Shown here in pieces: positions 26,621 through 35,030 of a DNA stretch of 64,000 nt (its first letter is position 1; the number at the start of each line of letters is the position of its first letter). The translations under genes and the position numbers were made by a program. This DNA is from Paenibacillus sp. Root444D2. GTDB lineage: Bacteria > Bacillota > Bacilli > Paenibacillales > NBRC-103111. The stretch lies in the NCBI RefSeq assembly GCF_001426375.1, contig NZ_LMEO01000045.1, positions 513,044 through 577,043 on the forward strand, given 5' to 3'. Below the pieces are notes generated by a model. The model ran no database searches. It saw only the letters and a program-made list of their open reading frames with translations, and had not been told where the DNA came from.

Positions 26621-26725
26621 ACAATCATTATAAATGAATTGATGAAATTTCTAGTATAGGTTTATTTATGATCCCCATGTCATTTTTTACGGTTTTAGCC
26701 CTACTGAAAAAAGAAAAGAAAACAA

Positions 26726-26753
26726 ACCGGAACCCGTATTTCGGATTTCCGGT
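26726..26753 (-). terminator. Terminator of the 1.6-thousand-residue PL6-like gene
   Basis: Arms ACCGGAA/TTCCGGT with inner CG pairs; on the minus strand the stem is followed by a long T-rich run (TTTGTTTTCTTTTC). It lies downstream of the SLH protein and the ATPase remnant. Confidence 0.75.
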
Positions 26754-26763
26754 CCTATAACTA

Positions 26764-26838
26764 CTAAACTTCTTTATATATCCGCCCATCCCGAAAATGA
26801 ATAATCTGATTCGCCTGTCCCGCAATGACCAAAACTAG
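26764..26838 (-). pseudogene. C-terminal scrap of an ABC transporter ATPase
   Basis: The minus strand reads LVLVIAGQANQIIHFRDGRI then YKEV and a stop. The end resembles the final strand of MacB/LolD-type ATPases (ADRIIxxxDGRI). Nothing upstream of it looks like an ATPase; the PL6-like gene stops shortly before. The rest of the 26.5-26.9 kb gap holds only the terminator and the lyase promoter region with its cre candidate. Confidence 0.35.
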
Positions 26839-26890
26839 TGTCCATAGAACCTTCTGTTTGGATCGCAAAATGGGTTTAGGCACCCTAGCC

Positions 26891-29800
26891 CTAGTGATCC
26901 AACATACGCATAACCACCGTGACTGCTTCCGCTCTCGTCGCCACGTCAAACGGTTTAAAAGCATTATTCTCCCGACCTTCAACTAGCCCTAGTGAGTTAG
27001 CTCGCGAAACTAACGGCAATGCCCATGGGGGGATCTGAGAACTGTCGCTAAACGAAGTCACAGTTGATGTCCCCTCGCTTTGTGGAATTGCCCTTACTAA
27101 CATTGCAACCATTTCGATTCGATTTATTGCATCATTAGGACGCAGAGTCTGGTCTTCATAGCCCTGAATAATGCCTGCTTTCAGCGCAGCGCTTAGTTCT
27201 CCCGCCGCCCATACCGGAATACTCGCCTCATCAGTAAATTCCGACTTCGTTGGTTCCGGCTTCAAGCCCAGAGCGCGAACTAGCATGGCAGCGAATTGAA
27301 GCCTTGTCATCGGTTCGTCAGGTTTAAAGCTGCCATCTGAATAGCCATTTACGATGCCTTTGGCAGCAGCCTGGCTAATGGCATCCAATGCCCAATGTTT
27401 CGGCACATCTACAAAAGTCTCAGGCAGTGGTGCTGTTGTTATGGGATCCATCGGTTTCGAAGGCTGTGGGATCGTCGGTTCAGGAACCGGCTTAGGCAAA
27501 GGCACTGGATTATACACAGATGAAGAATCCGATGAAGACGAATTGTTTATCTGTGGACGTTTTATCATCATGGTATACGTTTTATGAACGCCAGAGGGCA
27601 TTGACACATCAATCAGAACAACACTGCCGCTTGCTGCAATGACTAGCGGTCCGCTTTCGTTGCCGCTTCTTACTGATTGCATCGAAGCTCCGTCTACGCT
27701 AACCTGGATGTCAGCCCTCTGACTTAAGGAAACCGGCGTAATTTTCAAGTTGTCGATTCCAGTGGGAGCCATCACCGTATAATAGGTAATATCCGAGCGG
27801 AAAACTGGCGTGAGTGTCAGATTCGAGCTGATCTGAAGGCTGCTTAACTCCGGCTTGCCCTCTTCCTCTGGCATGTTCCTTCCTGCAGATGGCCCGACAT
27901 CGGCAGCCGTAAGCGGCTTAAGTGTAGGAACGTTTGCCTGGTCGTACTCATCCGCACCGGCGTCGGGAGTATGCGTCCGCCATTGACCGTCCATATCGTC
28001 CAAAGGAACATATGGACCTTGGGCGCTATCAAGCGCGGGACTTAACGGCGACAAGCGAATCAGACCGTCGCTGCCACGGACCAACTTCAGATCACCTTTG
28101 TAAGTGGCGCTTACGACTGTTGCATTCGTTGCCACAGCGGCGAGACCATCAGCCATGTTGCCGACATAAGCCGGTCTGCCTGCGGATGTGATATCTTTCG
28201 TTTCATTGAATATCGTCCCTGCGTTACTGAAAATAACATTATTAAAAATTTGCGTTCCGGTCGGTTGGAACGTGCGCTGGGCAATTATTACGGCCGATGC
28301 TTTATTGCTTAAATTTACGATTGTATTACTGAAAATCTGCACATTATATTGCCGCCAATGCCCACGCATCAACTCCTGCTGCCTTTCTGCGGAAAGGCTC
28401 CTAAGTTCCGCGAAATCGTTCGGCCCAGTGCCCCAACGTATAATTGGGTTCGTGCCTCCCTCCGGCCCCGCATCTTCCGTTCCGCCATCAAGCTGAACGG
28501 CATCATCCGTAAGTCCTTCCATGTAATTATTATAAATCTTGTGATCATTCCCATAGAGACGGAAACCGCTCGTTCCAGGTTTCTTGCCATCCGCGATAAT
28601 GAAATTGCCATAAAAGCTGTTGCGATGACCGTGCCGAGCTACCATGCCTCCATAGGAATTCAAGACGGTGTTGTAGCGGATTGTATTATCGCTGCTCTTC
28701 ACCGAAACGATCTCGTCCTCGCCGTTCAATCCGTCAAACAAATTGTATTGAATCGTAACATGTCCGGGGGCTAAAGATAGACCGGAAAGTCCAAGGCGGA
28801 TCGCTTCCAATCCGTTGCTTACCCGTGGACCGATATCATGGAAGTGATTATATTCAATCACATCGTACTGCGAAACCGCCTCCTTACCGTCATACGTCAT
28901 CACTGCGCCGAAGCCGGTCTTTGAGCCGATGTCATTATAAGCGATCCGATTGTGGCTGCTGGTGCCCTCCACCCGAATATAATGCCGATCGGTTCCGTTG
29001 TCCGTAAGCAGCGTTGAGTTCGGAGAATGTGGCGTTTCTCCCGTATAAATGGCTCCGTTCGGATCATACGTGCCGCCATAACGGCAGCTATTTTCAACGC
29101 CGATCACACACCAAATTTGCTTATTGACGCTGTTCTCGACCTTCGTAAAGCGATATTTCTGACCCGTTTCATCCAAGGCAAATGTATTGCGCACAATGGA
29201 TACATTGCTGGAATCGTACAATTCCACACCCGGGTGCAGTCCCTTCAACGTTGCGATCCTGTCTTCCGGGACGGCTCGGCTCCGCAGCGTATCCTCACCA
29301 AGATTCGATCCACCCCCGGAGTGGAACGTAAGTCCCTCAACCTCAATATAGTTTGCATTTTCAATATGCATGTAGCTGTCGCCTGCGATAACGGCCTTCC
29401 TTAGTTCAGCAGCGACAATACGAATCGGAAGAGCAGCCGTACCTGCCTTATCTTTGATAACGAATGGGCCGTTTTGTGTATACGTGCCATTTTGCAATTC
29501 AATCGTCGTCCCTTTAGCAGCTTGATCCAGTGCATTCTGCAGTTCTTCCGCCGAATTGACCTTCACCACCCGTACCGGGGGGAGGGGTTCCACGGGTTTA
29601 TCGCCCGCTTGCGGAGGGCCGCTTGGCTCAGCTGGTTCCTCCACTTTGGGTGCTGTGCCCATATAAAGTTCAACTTCAGTAATACTATTCCAATTACCTG
29701 AGCTGCCCGAAGCCGTATTTCCATATCCAACCAGTCTCAGATAACGAACTTCTGCTGGATTAGTCAGCACATAGGGCTGCATACTATCATCTTCGGCTTT

Positions 29801-31780
29801 GAGTAATCTACTTTTTCGTTTTGGCAGCAGCACGGTCGGATTCTGAAAATCCGCTTGATTGGAGCCTATAATTTCGAAATTGGTTTGACGGTCGATCGCG
29901 CTCAGGAAAGCGATATTTAAATAGGTAACTTTTTCAGGCTGCCCCATATCGAACTGCAGCCACTCCCCTTGTCCGGAAGCCGACCAACGGACATCATTAT
30001 TCCAAACACCGTCCACGACATTGGCGGGAATATTCGTTGTGTTCGGCTGATAGGAACTAGCAGTAACCGTACTTGCGTTCATCTGCACTTGGCCATTCGT
30101 TCCTTTGGCCGATAGCCGATAGGCTTGCAGCGTATACGTATTCATCGCATCGCCGCTTGATAATCGGATCGTGAGCTTGTTCATGCCCGGCGCGAGATGA
30201 ACTCGGGTAACATCGCTTATTGGCTGATTCACCCCTTCAAGATTCGTCAGGGTCACCGCCGTTGAAATACCGCCACTGACTTGCATGGCTAAACGGATGG
30301 AATCAGCTACCTGTGGAACGATGACCTCATACCCTTCCATCTTGGAAGGCACGAAGGGGATATTCATCCCGATCTTTTGGCTGCCGTCCCAAACATCAAG
30401 AGCGGTTAACTGGATGGCTGGCATTTTCTCCGCAAAGGTGAAAAAGGATCCGTCGGCCAGCTCCGTATCCGCAGCAAAGTAAGCTTCGCCATGCACCTCC
30501 ACAGGAGTTAATGACAGTGGAACCGCATGGCTGAAATCGCTGCTTCCACTCTTCAGCAGTAAGCCGCCTAGCGGAAGCATCGCCGCTGGAAAGGCAACTT
30601 GTACGGTCCCGACATTGCCGGTATTTCGGACCTTCCACGTCCGTGCTGACTGTTTGAAGTCCGCACCGTAGGGCACAGAAGAGGCCATACTTCCGTTATC
30701 GCCCCAGAGAAGGTACTGCTTATCCGCCAAAGCTTGTTTAGCGGTTATGATGACCTGCGAAGATGCTTGTCCTTCGCTGCTCCGGCTTGTTACTTGAGCC
30801 AATGCTCCTTGCTGATCGCGTGCGATACCTGCGATGTTTTTGCCATAAGTTATGTTGGACTCAGTTGGCCAAACGACCATCGGCGAGGGGCCTGCCGATA
30901 CATAATCCTTTCCCTTCAACGGCGTTCCGAACTTAAGGGCCATATACGTCTGCACTTGATTTTGCTGTACTTCCGTAAGCGTATCGCCAAAAACGATCAT
31001 CTCGCCAATTTGTCCATCATAGCCGGATCCTCCCTTGACAGCAGAACCGAGAGACATCGGGTTACTTCCGTTTCCAACCATTGCGAGGCGGGCCTGTGTT
31101 GATTTGGCTATCGTTTGCCCATCTAGCGTAATCGCTTGGTAAACAGCACTGGAAACGGCAGGATGCGATTCATATTGAAACCCCCAACTATTGTATTGAA
31201 GAGGAGGGATTGAATAGCCTGTCGTGAGTCGTGGATTTCCAGATAGGGTAGCTCCCGAATCCCACAAAACTTGCGAAGTGCCGGAATAAAAGGGGATATA
31301 CGCTCCGAACACTCCTTTTCCTTGCAAAGTTTCGTAAAAGATTTGAGAGTTCTGATTTGATAACGCTAGCCCCCCAGCAACCAAATAAACACTCGCCTTC
31401 TCGACCTGCTCATCCTGGTCAAATAACCCATTTTTGTCCAATAAAAGACTTCCATTGCCTGAACTTCCTGAACGAATAAATTGCACCGATGGCTGGAAAT
31501 TCAATGCAGGATTGGACGGAGTATACTTCGGCTTGGCCCTCGGACTCTTATCCCCAACCGTCCCGTCATTGATGAAATCATTGCCTTGCGGACTGCTGTC
31601 CTTCCATACCGTTATATCGCCATTCCCATTGCGGGTCACGCTGTCGGGATCCGCTTTCAGCCACAATTTCAGCATGTTGGTATCCACACCGCCTGGTGTT
31701 CCTGCCACTGCGCTATCTGCATGTGCTTTGGATAAACCTGAATGCAAACCTGCTAAAGTTAAAGCTGCTGCGAGTAGCAA
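26891..31780 (-). CDS. S-layer-anchored PL6-like polysaccharide lyase, multidomain
   Basis: About 1629 residues. Order, roughly: a signal-peptide-like segment (AAALTLAGLHSGLSKAHA), a LamG/concanavalin domain (30-290), a beta-rich domain with YGKNIAGIARDQQG (290-450), an F5/8-type C (discoidin) domain (565-710), a right-handed beta-helix typical of chondroitinase-B/alginate-lyase PL6 (735-1280; VKVNSAEELQNALDQAAKGT, YIEVEGLTFHSGGG, HNRIAYNDIG), a cadherin-like domain (1310-1400), and three SLH domains (from about 1457). The enzyme would sit on the cell wall and cleave an acidic polysaccharide. The start is odd: the frame has only a TTG here without a ribosome binding site, while AGAGGTGA lies about 60 bases upstream in another frame, so a frameshift may have damaged the signal peptide start. 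Confidence 0.75.
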   Translation of the reverse strand: MLLAAALTLAGLHSGLSKAHADSAVAGTPGGVDTNMLKLWLKADPDSVTRNGNGDITVWKDSSPQGNDFINDGTVGDKSPRAKPKYTPSNPALNFQPSVQFIRSGSSGNGSLLLDKNGLFDQDEQVEKASVYLVAGGLALSNQNSQIFYETLQGKGVFGAYIPFYSGTSQVLWDSGATLSGNPRLTTGYSIPPLQYNSWGFQYESHPAVSSAVYQAITLDGQTIAKSTQARLAMVGNGSNPMSLGSAVKGGSGYDGQIGEMIVFGDTLTEVQQNQVQTYMALKFGTPLKGKDYVSAGPSPMVVWPTESNITYGKNIAGIARDQQGALAQVTSRSSEGQASSQVIITAKQALADKQYLLWGDNGSMASSVPYGADFKQSARTWKVRNTGNVGTVQVAFPAAMLPLGGLLLKSGSSDFSHAVPLSLTPVEVHGEAYFAADTELADGSFFTFAEKMPAIQLTALDVWDGSQKIGMNIPFVPSKMEGYEVIVPQVADSIRLAMQVSGGISTAVTLTNLEGVNQPISDVTRVHLAPGMNKLTIRLSSGDAMNTYTLQAYRLSAKGTNGQVQMNASTVTASSYQPNTTNIPANVVDGVWNNDVRWSASGQGEWLQFDMGQPEKVTYLNIAFLSAIDRQTNFEIIGSNQADFQNPTVLLPKRKSRLLKAEDDSMQPYVLTNPAEVRYLRLVGYGNTASGSSGNWNSITEVELYMGTAPKVEEPAEPSGPPQAGDKPVEPLPPVRVVKVNSAEELQNALDQAAKGTTIELQNGTYTQNGPFVIKDKAGTAALPIRIVAAELRKAVIAGDSYMHIENANYIEVEGLTFHSGGGSNLGEDTLRSRAVPEDRIATLKGLHPGVELYDSSNVSIVRNTFALDETGQKYRFTKVENSVNKQIWCVIGVENSCRYGGTYDPNGAIYTGETPHSPNSTLLTDNGTDRHYIRVEGTSSHNRIAYNDIGSKTGFGAVMTYDGKEAVSQYDVIEYNHFHDIGPRVSNGLEAIRLGLSGLSLAPGHVTIQYNLFDGLNGEDEIVSVKSSDNTIRYNTVLNSYGGMVARHGHRNSFYGNFIIADGKKPGTSGFRLYGNDHKIYNNYMEGLTDDAVQLDGGTEDAGPEGGTNPIIRWGTGPNDFAELRSLSAERQQELMRGHWRQYNVQIFSNTIVNLSNKASAVIIAQRTFQPTGTQIFNNVIFSNAGTIFNETKDITSAGRPAYVGNMADGLAAVATNATVVSATYKGDLKLVRGSDGLIRLSPLSPALDSAQGPYVPLDDMDGQWRTHTPDAGADEYDQANVPTLKPLTAADVGPSAGRNMPEEEGKPELSSLQISSNLTLTPVFRSDITYYTVMAPTGIDNLKITPVSLSQRADIQVSVDGASMQSVRSGNESGPLVIAASGSVVLIDVSMPSGVHKTYTMMIKRPQINNSSSSDSSSVYNPVPLPKPVPEPTIPQPSKPMDPITTAPLPETFVDVPKHWALDAISQAAAKGIVNGYSDGSFKPDEPMTRLQFAAMLVRALGLKPEPTKSEFTDEASIPVWAAGELSAALKAGIIQGYEDQTLRPNDAINRIEMVAMLVRAIPQSEGTSTVTSFSDSSQIPPWALPLVSRANSLGLVEGRENNAFKPFDVATRAEAVTVVMRMLDH

Positions 31781-31990
31781 GCTGATTGCCGTTTCGAACG
31801 CATTATTAATTCTCTTGACTTTCTGTTCAAATTCACTTCACCTCTTCTTTATCATTACGCTCTTCGGCAACATTTTCAGACAACCGTAAAAGCAGCTAAA
31901 CTCATCATAAGAAAGCCCTTACAGATAATAAATCTTCAAAACCTTAAACTCATCATCAAAATCTCAAATTCCACTCATCAACCTAGCTAG

Positions 31991-32965
31991 TTAAATATTC
32001 AATTTACCCAATATATGATTAGCTATAATTCTATATCCTTCTGCGTTCGGATGCAGATGGTCTGGTAGTTTGTCAATAAAGGCTTCTCCGAAAATATCCA
32101 AACCGTCAACATAAGTCATATTTGATTCCCCATAAGAAATTAGAATATTCACTGCTTCCTGGATTTCTCTCCTCATTGTAACCAAGGTCATTCCTACTAA
32201 GTTTTCGTCTGTCTCCCTATGAGGACAATAAATAGGAGAAAATATAAATAGGGGAGTGTTGCGATGCTTTTCCCGAATAATTGATATCAGGCCAATAATT
32301 GCAGAACGAAACGTTCGGATGTTTAAACTATTGCCACCCATCACATTAATGCCTAGGCATAAAGAAATGACGTCGGCGGGAAGGTCACGGATGACGCGTG
32401 CAACCATTGGTTCCAAATGACATTGTCCAGCAAATCCCATACAAGTCAGGTCCCAACCTTTGTTACGTGCTACGATTGCCGGCCAAGTTTGAGCTGGACT
32501 TTCAGCTGATCCGCATTGTGTAATAGAGCTGCCGTATGCAACCCACCGGGGTTGAGTGTTTGGTAAGGGAGTGACCGATGCCCCCTCATCGACTTTTAGC
32601 GCTTTCACAATGACAACATCTTTTTGGGAGAAATAAATTTCAACCCTCTTCATGCAGCCTGGCAAGTTTGTAAATAAACAAATTTCTTCTCCTGCAATGA
32701 GGGTCTTGGTACCGACTAACTCATTTTCTATAACGATGTCAAACAGCATATCATTATCCGTTATAGCGACATGCAGCTCTACTGAAGTGGAATTACTTAT
32801 AAAAGCAACTCTAACACCCGCTGTTTCCCCTGCCTTCTCCACTAATTTAGAAGCAAATAAGCTGAGCTGATCATGTGGCAATCGCCACGGCCGGAGTCCG
32901 ATATCACTCGTTTCTATTGAAACGGCACCTCGAAACCACTCTTTATTTATTTCAATTGTTTGCAT
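31991..32965 (-). CDS. SGNH/GDSL-type esterase with N-terminal beta-sandwich
   Basis: 324 residues. The first 130 or so form a jelly-roll-like domain; the rest is an SGNH hydrolase with block I WVAYGSSITQCG (nucleophile serine), block II GFAGQC, block III LGINVMGG and block V DHLHPNAEGYRII carrying the Asp-His pair. The family removes acyl or acetyl groups from carbohydrates, among other esters. No signal peptide, so it should act in the cytoplasm. AGAGGTG lies nine bases before the ATG. Its position beside the polysaccharide-degrading genes suggests sugar deacetylation, but this is context only. Confidence 0.82.
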   Translation of the reverse strand: MQTIEINKEWFRGAVSIETSDIGLRPWRLPHDQLSLFASKLVEKAGETAGVRVAFISNSTSVELHVAITDNDMLFDIVIENELVGTKTLIAGEEICLFTNLPGCMKRVEIYFSQKDVVIVKALKVDEGASVTPLPNTQPRWVAYGSSITQCGSAESPAQTWPAIVARNKGWDLTCMGFAGQCHLEPMVARVIRDLPADVISLCLGINVMGGNSLNIRTFRSAIIGLISIIREKHRNTPLFIFSPIYCPHRETDENLVGMTLVTMRREIQEAVNILISYGESNMTYVDGLDIFGEAFIDKLPDHLHPNAEGYRIIANHILGKLNI

Positions 32966-32974
32966 GCATCAATT

Positions 32975-33288
32975 CACCTCTTTATAAATAGGCAAGCTAG
33001 AAGTGCCTAACCTGCCAAATTGTGGAACGTTTTGTAAAATAAGACCACAAAGTGTGCTTATCCGCTGCATTTCCTTCCTTTCTTGGCGTATGAACGAACA
33101 ATAAGCACTCCTGCCTTGCTTATGCCTTCAAAACAGCAAAAATTCGAACAAATAAGCACGTTCAGCTACCTTATTCTCTCTATTAAGGGAACTTTAGGAC
33201 TCTATTTAGGCAAAAAGCAGAGATACTAGAGTGTTGGCGGAACTAGAGTACCTTATTTCCACGAAAAGAGCTGAATTTCCCAGCAACA
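32975..33288. other. Gene-free region of degenerate intergenic repeats
   Basis: No gene recognised. The motif CGAACAA-TAAGCAC recurs in diverged form (for example near 33102 and 33147), with short inverted segments such as GCAAGGCAGGAGTGCTTATT. These look like decayed copies of intergenic repeat families leading into the 51-bp array. Confidence 0.4.
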
Positions 33289-33480
33289 AAATAGCGCACT
33301 GTAGTTCCCTCAACCTAGCTATATTGACACTTTTGGCTGGAATAGCGCACTGTAGTTCCCTCAACCTAGCTATATTGACACTTTTGGCTGGAATAGCGCA
33401 CTGTAGTTCCCCCAACCTCGCTATATTGACACATTTTACTGGAATAGCGCACTGTAGTTCCCTCATCTCAGCGCGAGAGA
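33289..33480. repeat. Tandem 51-bp repeat, four units (last partial)
   Basis: ATAGCGCACTGTAGTTCCC starts at 33291, 33342, 33393 and 33444, exactly 51 bases apart; each of the first three continues with CAACCTAGCTATATTGACAC and small changes. Because 51 is a multiple of three, both strands show open frames with a 17-residue period (such as ELQCAIPAKSVNIARLR), but neither has a ribosome binding site. I regard it as a non-coding repeat rather than a gene. Confidence 0.85.
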
Positions 33481-33527
33481 GGCAGGAAGGTAACTCCTCG
33501 CTCACTCCAAAACATACGCTTTCTTAT

Positions 33528-33555
33528 AAAAGAAAAAGTCGCGATTTCCGCGACT
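33528..33555 (-). terminator. Terminator of the sulfatase operon
   Basis: Arms AGTCGCG/CGCGACT around a five-base loop, followed on the minus strand by TTTTTCTTTT. It lies 24 bases after the sulfatase stop. Confidence 0.8.
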
Positions 33556-33578
33556 CTTTATGAGATAAGGCTCTTGGC

Positions 33579-34985
33579 TCAAGCCAAGGGTGTAACAGGA
33601 ATCACCGGCTTATCCTGCAAAATATCACAGGAAGCCTGCATCCATGAAGCCAACTCGGAAGCAAGCCGTTCGATGACCCCGGCATTTGCCGGCTCTGCCG
33701 ACAAATCTTGTGTTTCCCATGGATCGTTTAGCAGATTGAACAACTGGATTCGTTCCGTTCCTGTGTTCGTCACTGGCGAGCGATAATAACGGATCAGCTT
33801 CCATCGGCCGTCCGTTACCATCCGCTGGACATCTCGATAAACAGAGCACACGATACCGCGAACGGCATCGCTTTCTCCTGTAAAGATGGGACACAGACTT
33901 ATGCCTTCCGTTTCCTCCGGCAGATCGACGCCGCATAGCCTTGCAACGGTAGGAAAAATATCAATATTGCTTGCCAGCGCAGGCTCCTGCTTGCCCTCCG
34001 GCACGCCTGGCCCCCTGAATATAAGCGGTATACGTACGCTGTGCTCGTAAAGGTTCTGTTTGCCCATCAGTCCATGTTGCCCGACCGCCAAGCCATGATC
34101 CGCTGTATACACGACGAGTGTATCGTCATAAATGCCCTTAGCCTTCAGCGCTTCGACGATTCTACCGATTTGCGCGTCCAAATGGCTTATCATCGCATAG
34201 TAATCGGCAATATGTTCGCGAATTTCGCCCTCGTCCCTCGGCCATCGTGCAAGCTTCTCATCCCGACACGTCAGATCGCCAGTATCGAATGGATGCTCCC
34301 TCATAAAGTTCGGAGGCAGCGGAATGTCGGATTTGTCGTACATGCTAGCATACGGCTCCGGTGCGGTTCGGGGATCATGCGGCGCTGTATACGCCACATA
34401 CAGGAAAAACGGCCGTTCCTCTCGGTAATCCTCAATAAATTGGACGGCTGCGTTCGTAAACAACTCCGTCGAAAACGTATGTTCGTTATATTCCTGTTCC
34501 TTCGGATAAGCCCCAGTCAGGTCATAATCGTACACAGGAACCTTTGTATGCTCGCTCATACCGTGAAAAGTTAGCTTATCCCCTCCTTCAAAACTTCGGG
34601 CGAAGCTTGCCTTGTCGTTATGCCATTTGCCAATCGCATGAGTTCGATACCCGGCACCCTGCATCGTTTGCGGCATTAGCCGAACATCCGGACGAATGAC
34701 GCTCGAATGCTCCCGGTTCATCATATCCTTGCCGATCGTCGCCCGGAAGATAGGAATACCCGTATGGACGCACGCTCTGCTCGGTGCGCAAACCGCCCCG
34801 GTTAGGCCGCCAAATATATGAGTGTTACGACAAGATGTCCCGCTGGCAACCAATGAATCCAATACCGGCGTCTGCACGGTTTCATCGCCGAATGCTCCAA
34901 TGGCTTCACCACGATGATCATCCGCTATGATAAATACGACATTAGGTCTTTCGGCTGAAAGCTTCTTTAAGTACTTCTCTTTCAT
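33579..34985 (-). CDS. Cytoplasmic type I sulfatase (formylglycine-dependent)
   Basis: About 468 residues. The sulfatase signature VCAPSRA places the cysteine that becomes formylglycine at about residue 66. Metal and substrate residues occur in FIIADDHRGEAIG, TADHGLAVGQHGLMGK and YVAYTAPHDPRTAP. The cysteine-type core needs a formylglycine-generating enzyme, which is not in the window. There is no signal peptide, so it desulfates imported sugars inside the cell. The ATG at 34985 (MKEKYLKK) has GTGAGG before it; the longer frame adds six residues. It ends an operon behind a two-component system and an ABC importer. The sulfated substrate is unknown; glycosaminoglycan or plant/algal oligosaccharides are possible. 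Confidence 0.88.
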   Translation of the reverse strand: MKEKYLKKLSAERPNVVFIIADDHRGEAIGAFGDETVQTPVLDSLVASGTSCRNTHIFGGLTGAVCAPSRACVHTGIPIFRATIGKDMMNREHSSVIRPDVRLMPQTMQGAGYRTHAIGKWHNDKASFARSFEGGDKLTFHGMSEHTKVPVYDYDLTGAYPKEQEYNEHTFSTELFTNAAVQFIEDYREERPFFLYVAYTAPHDPRTAPEPYASMYDKSDIPLPPNFMREHPFDTGDLTCRDEKLARWPRDEGEIREHIADYYAMISHLDAQIGRIVEALKAKGIYDDTLVVYTADHGLAVGQHGLMGKQNLYEHSVRIPLIFRGPGVPEGKQEPALASNIDIFPTVARLCGVDLPEETEGISLCPIFTGESDAVRGIVCSVYRDVQRMVTDGRWKLIRYYRSPVTNTGTERIQLFNLLNDPWETQDLSAEPANAGVIERLASELASWMQASCDILQDKPVIPVTPLA

Positions 34986-35030
34986 CTTGTACCTCACTCT
35001 CACCAGACAGGAATGCTTCCGGATGCGGCT

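Noticed and set aside
33289..33480. CRISPR array
   Set aside because: The units are contiguous with no unique spacers and no cas genes are present.
33206..33563. Repeat-protein genes on either strand over the 51-bp array
   Set aside because: Frames are open on both strands only because the unit is 51 bases; there is no ribosome binding site and flanking sequence is degenerate intergenic repeat.
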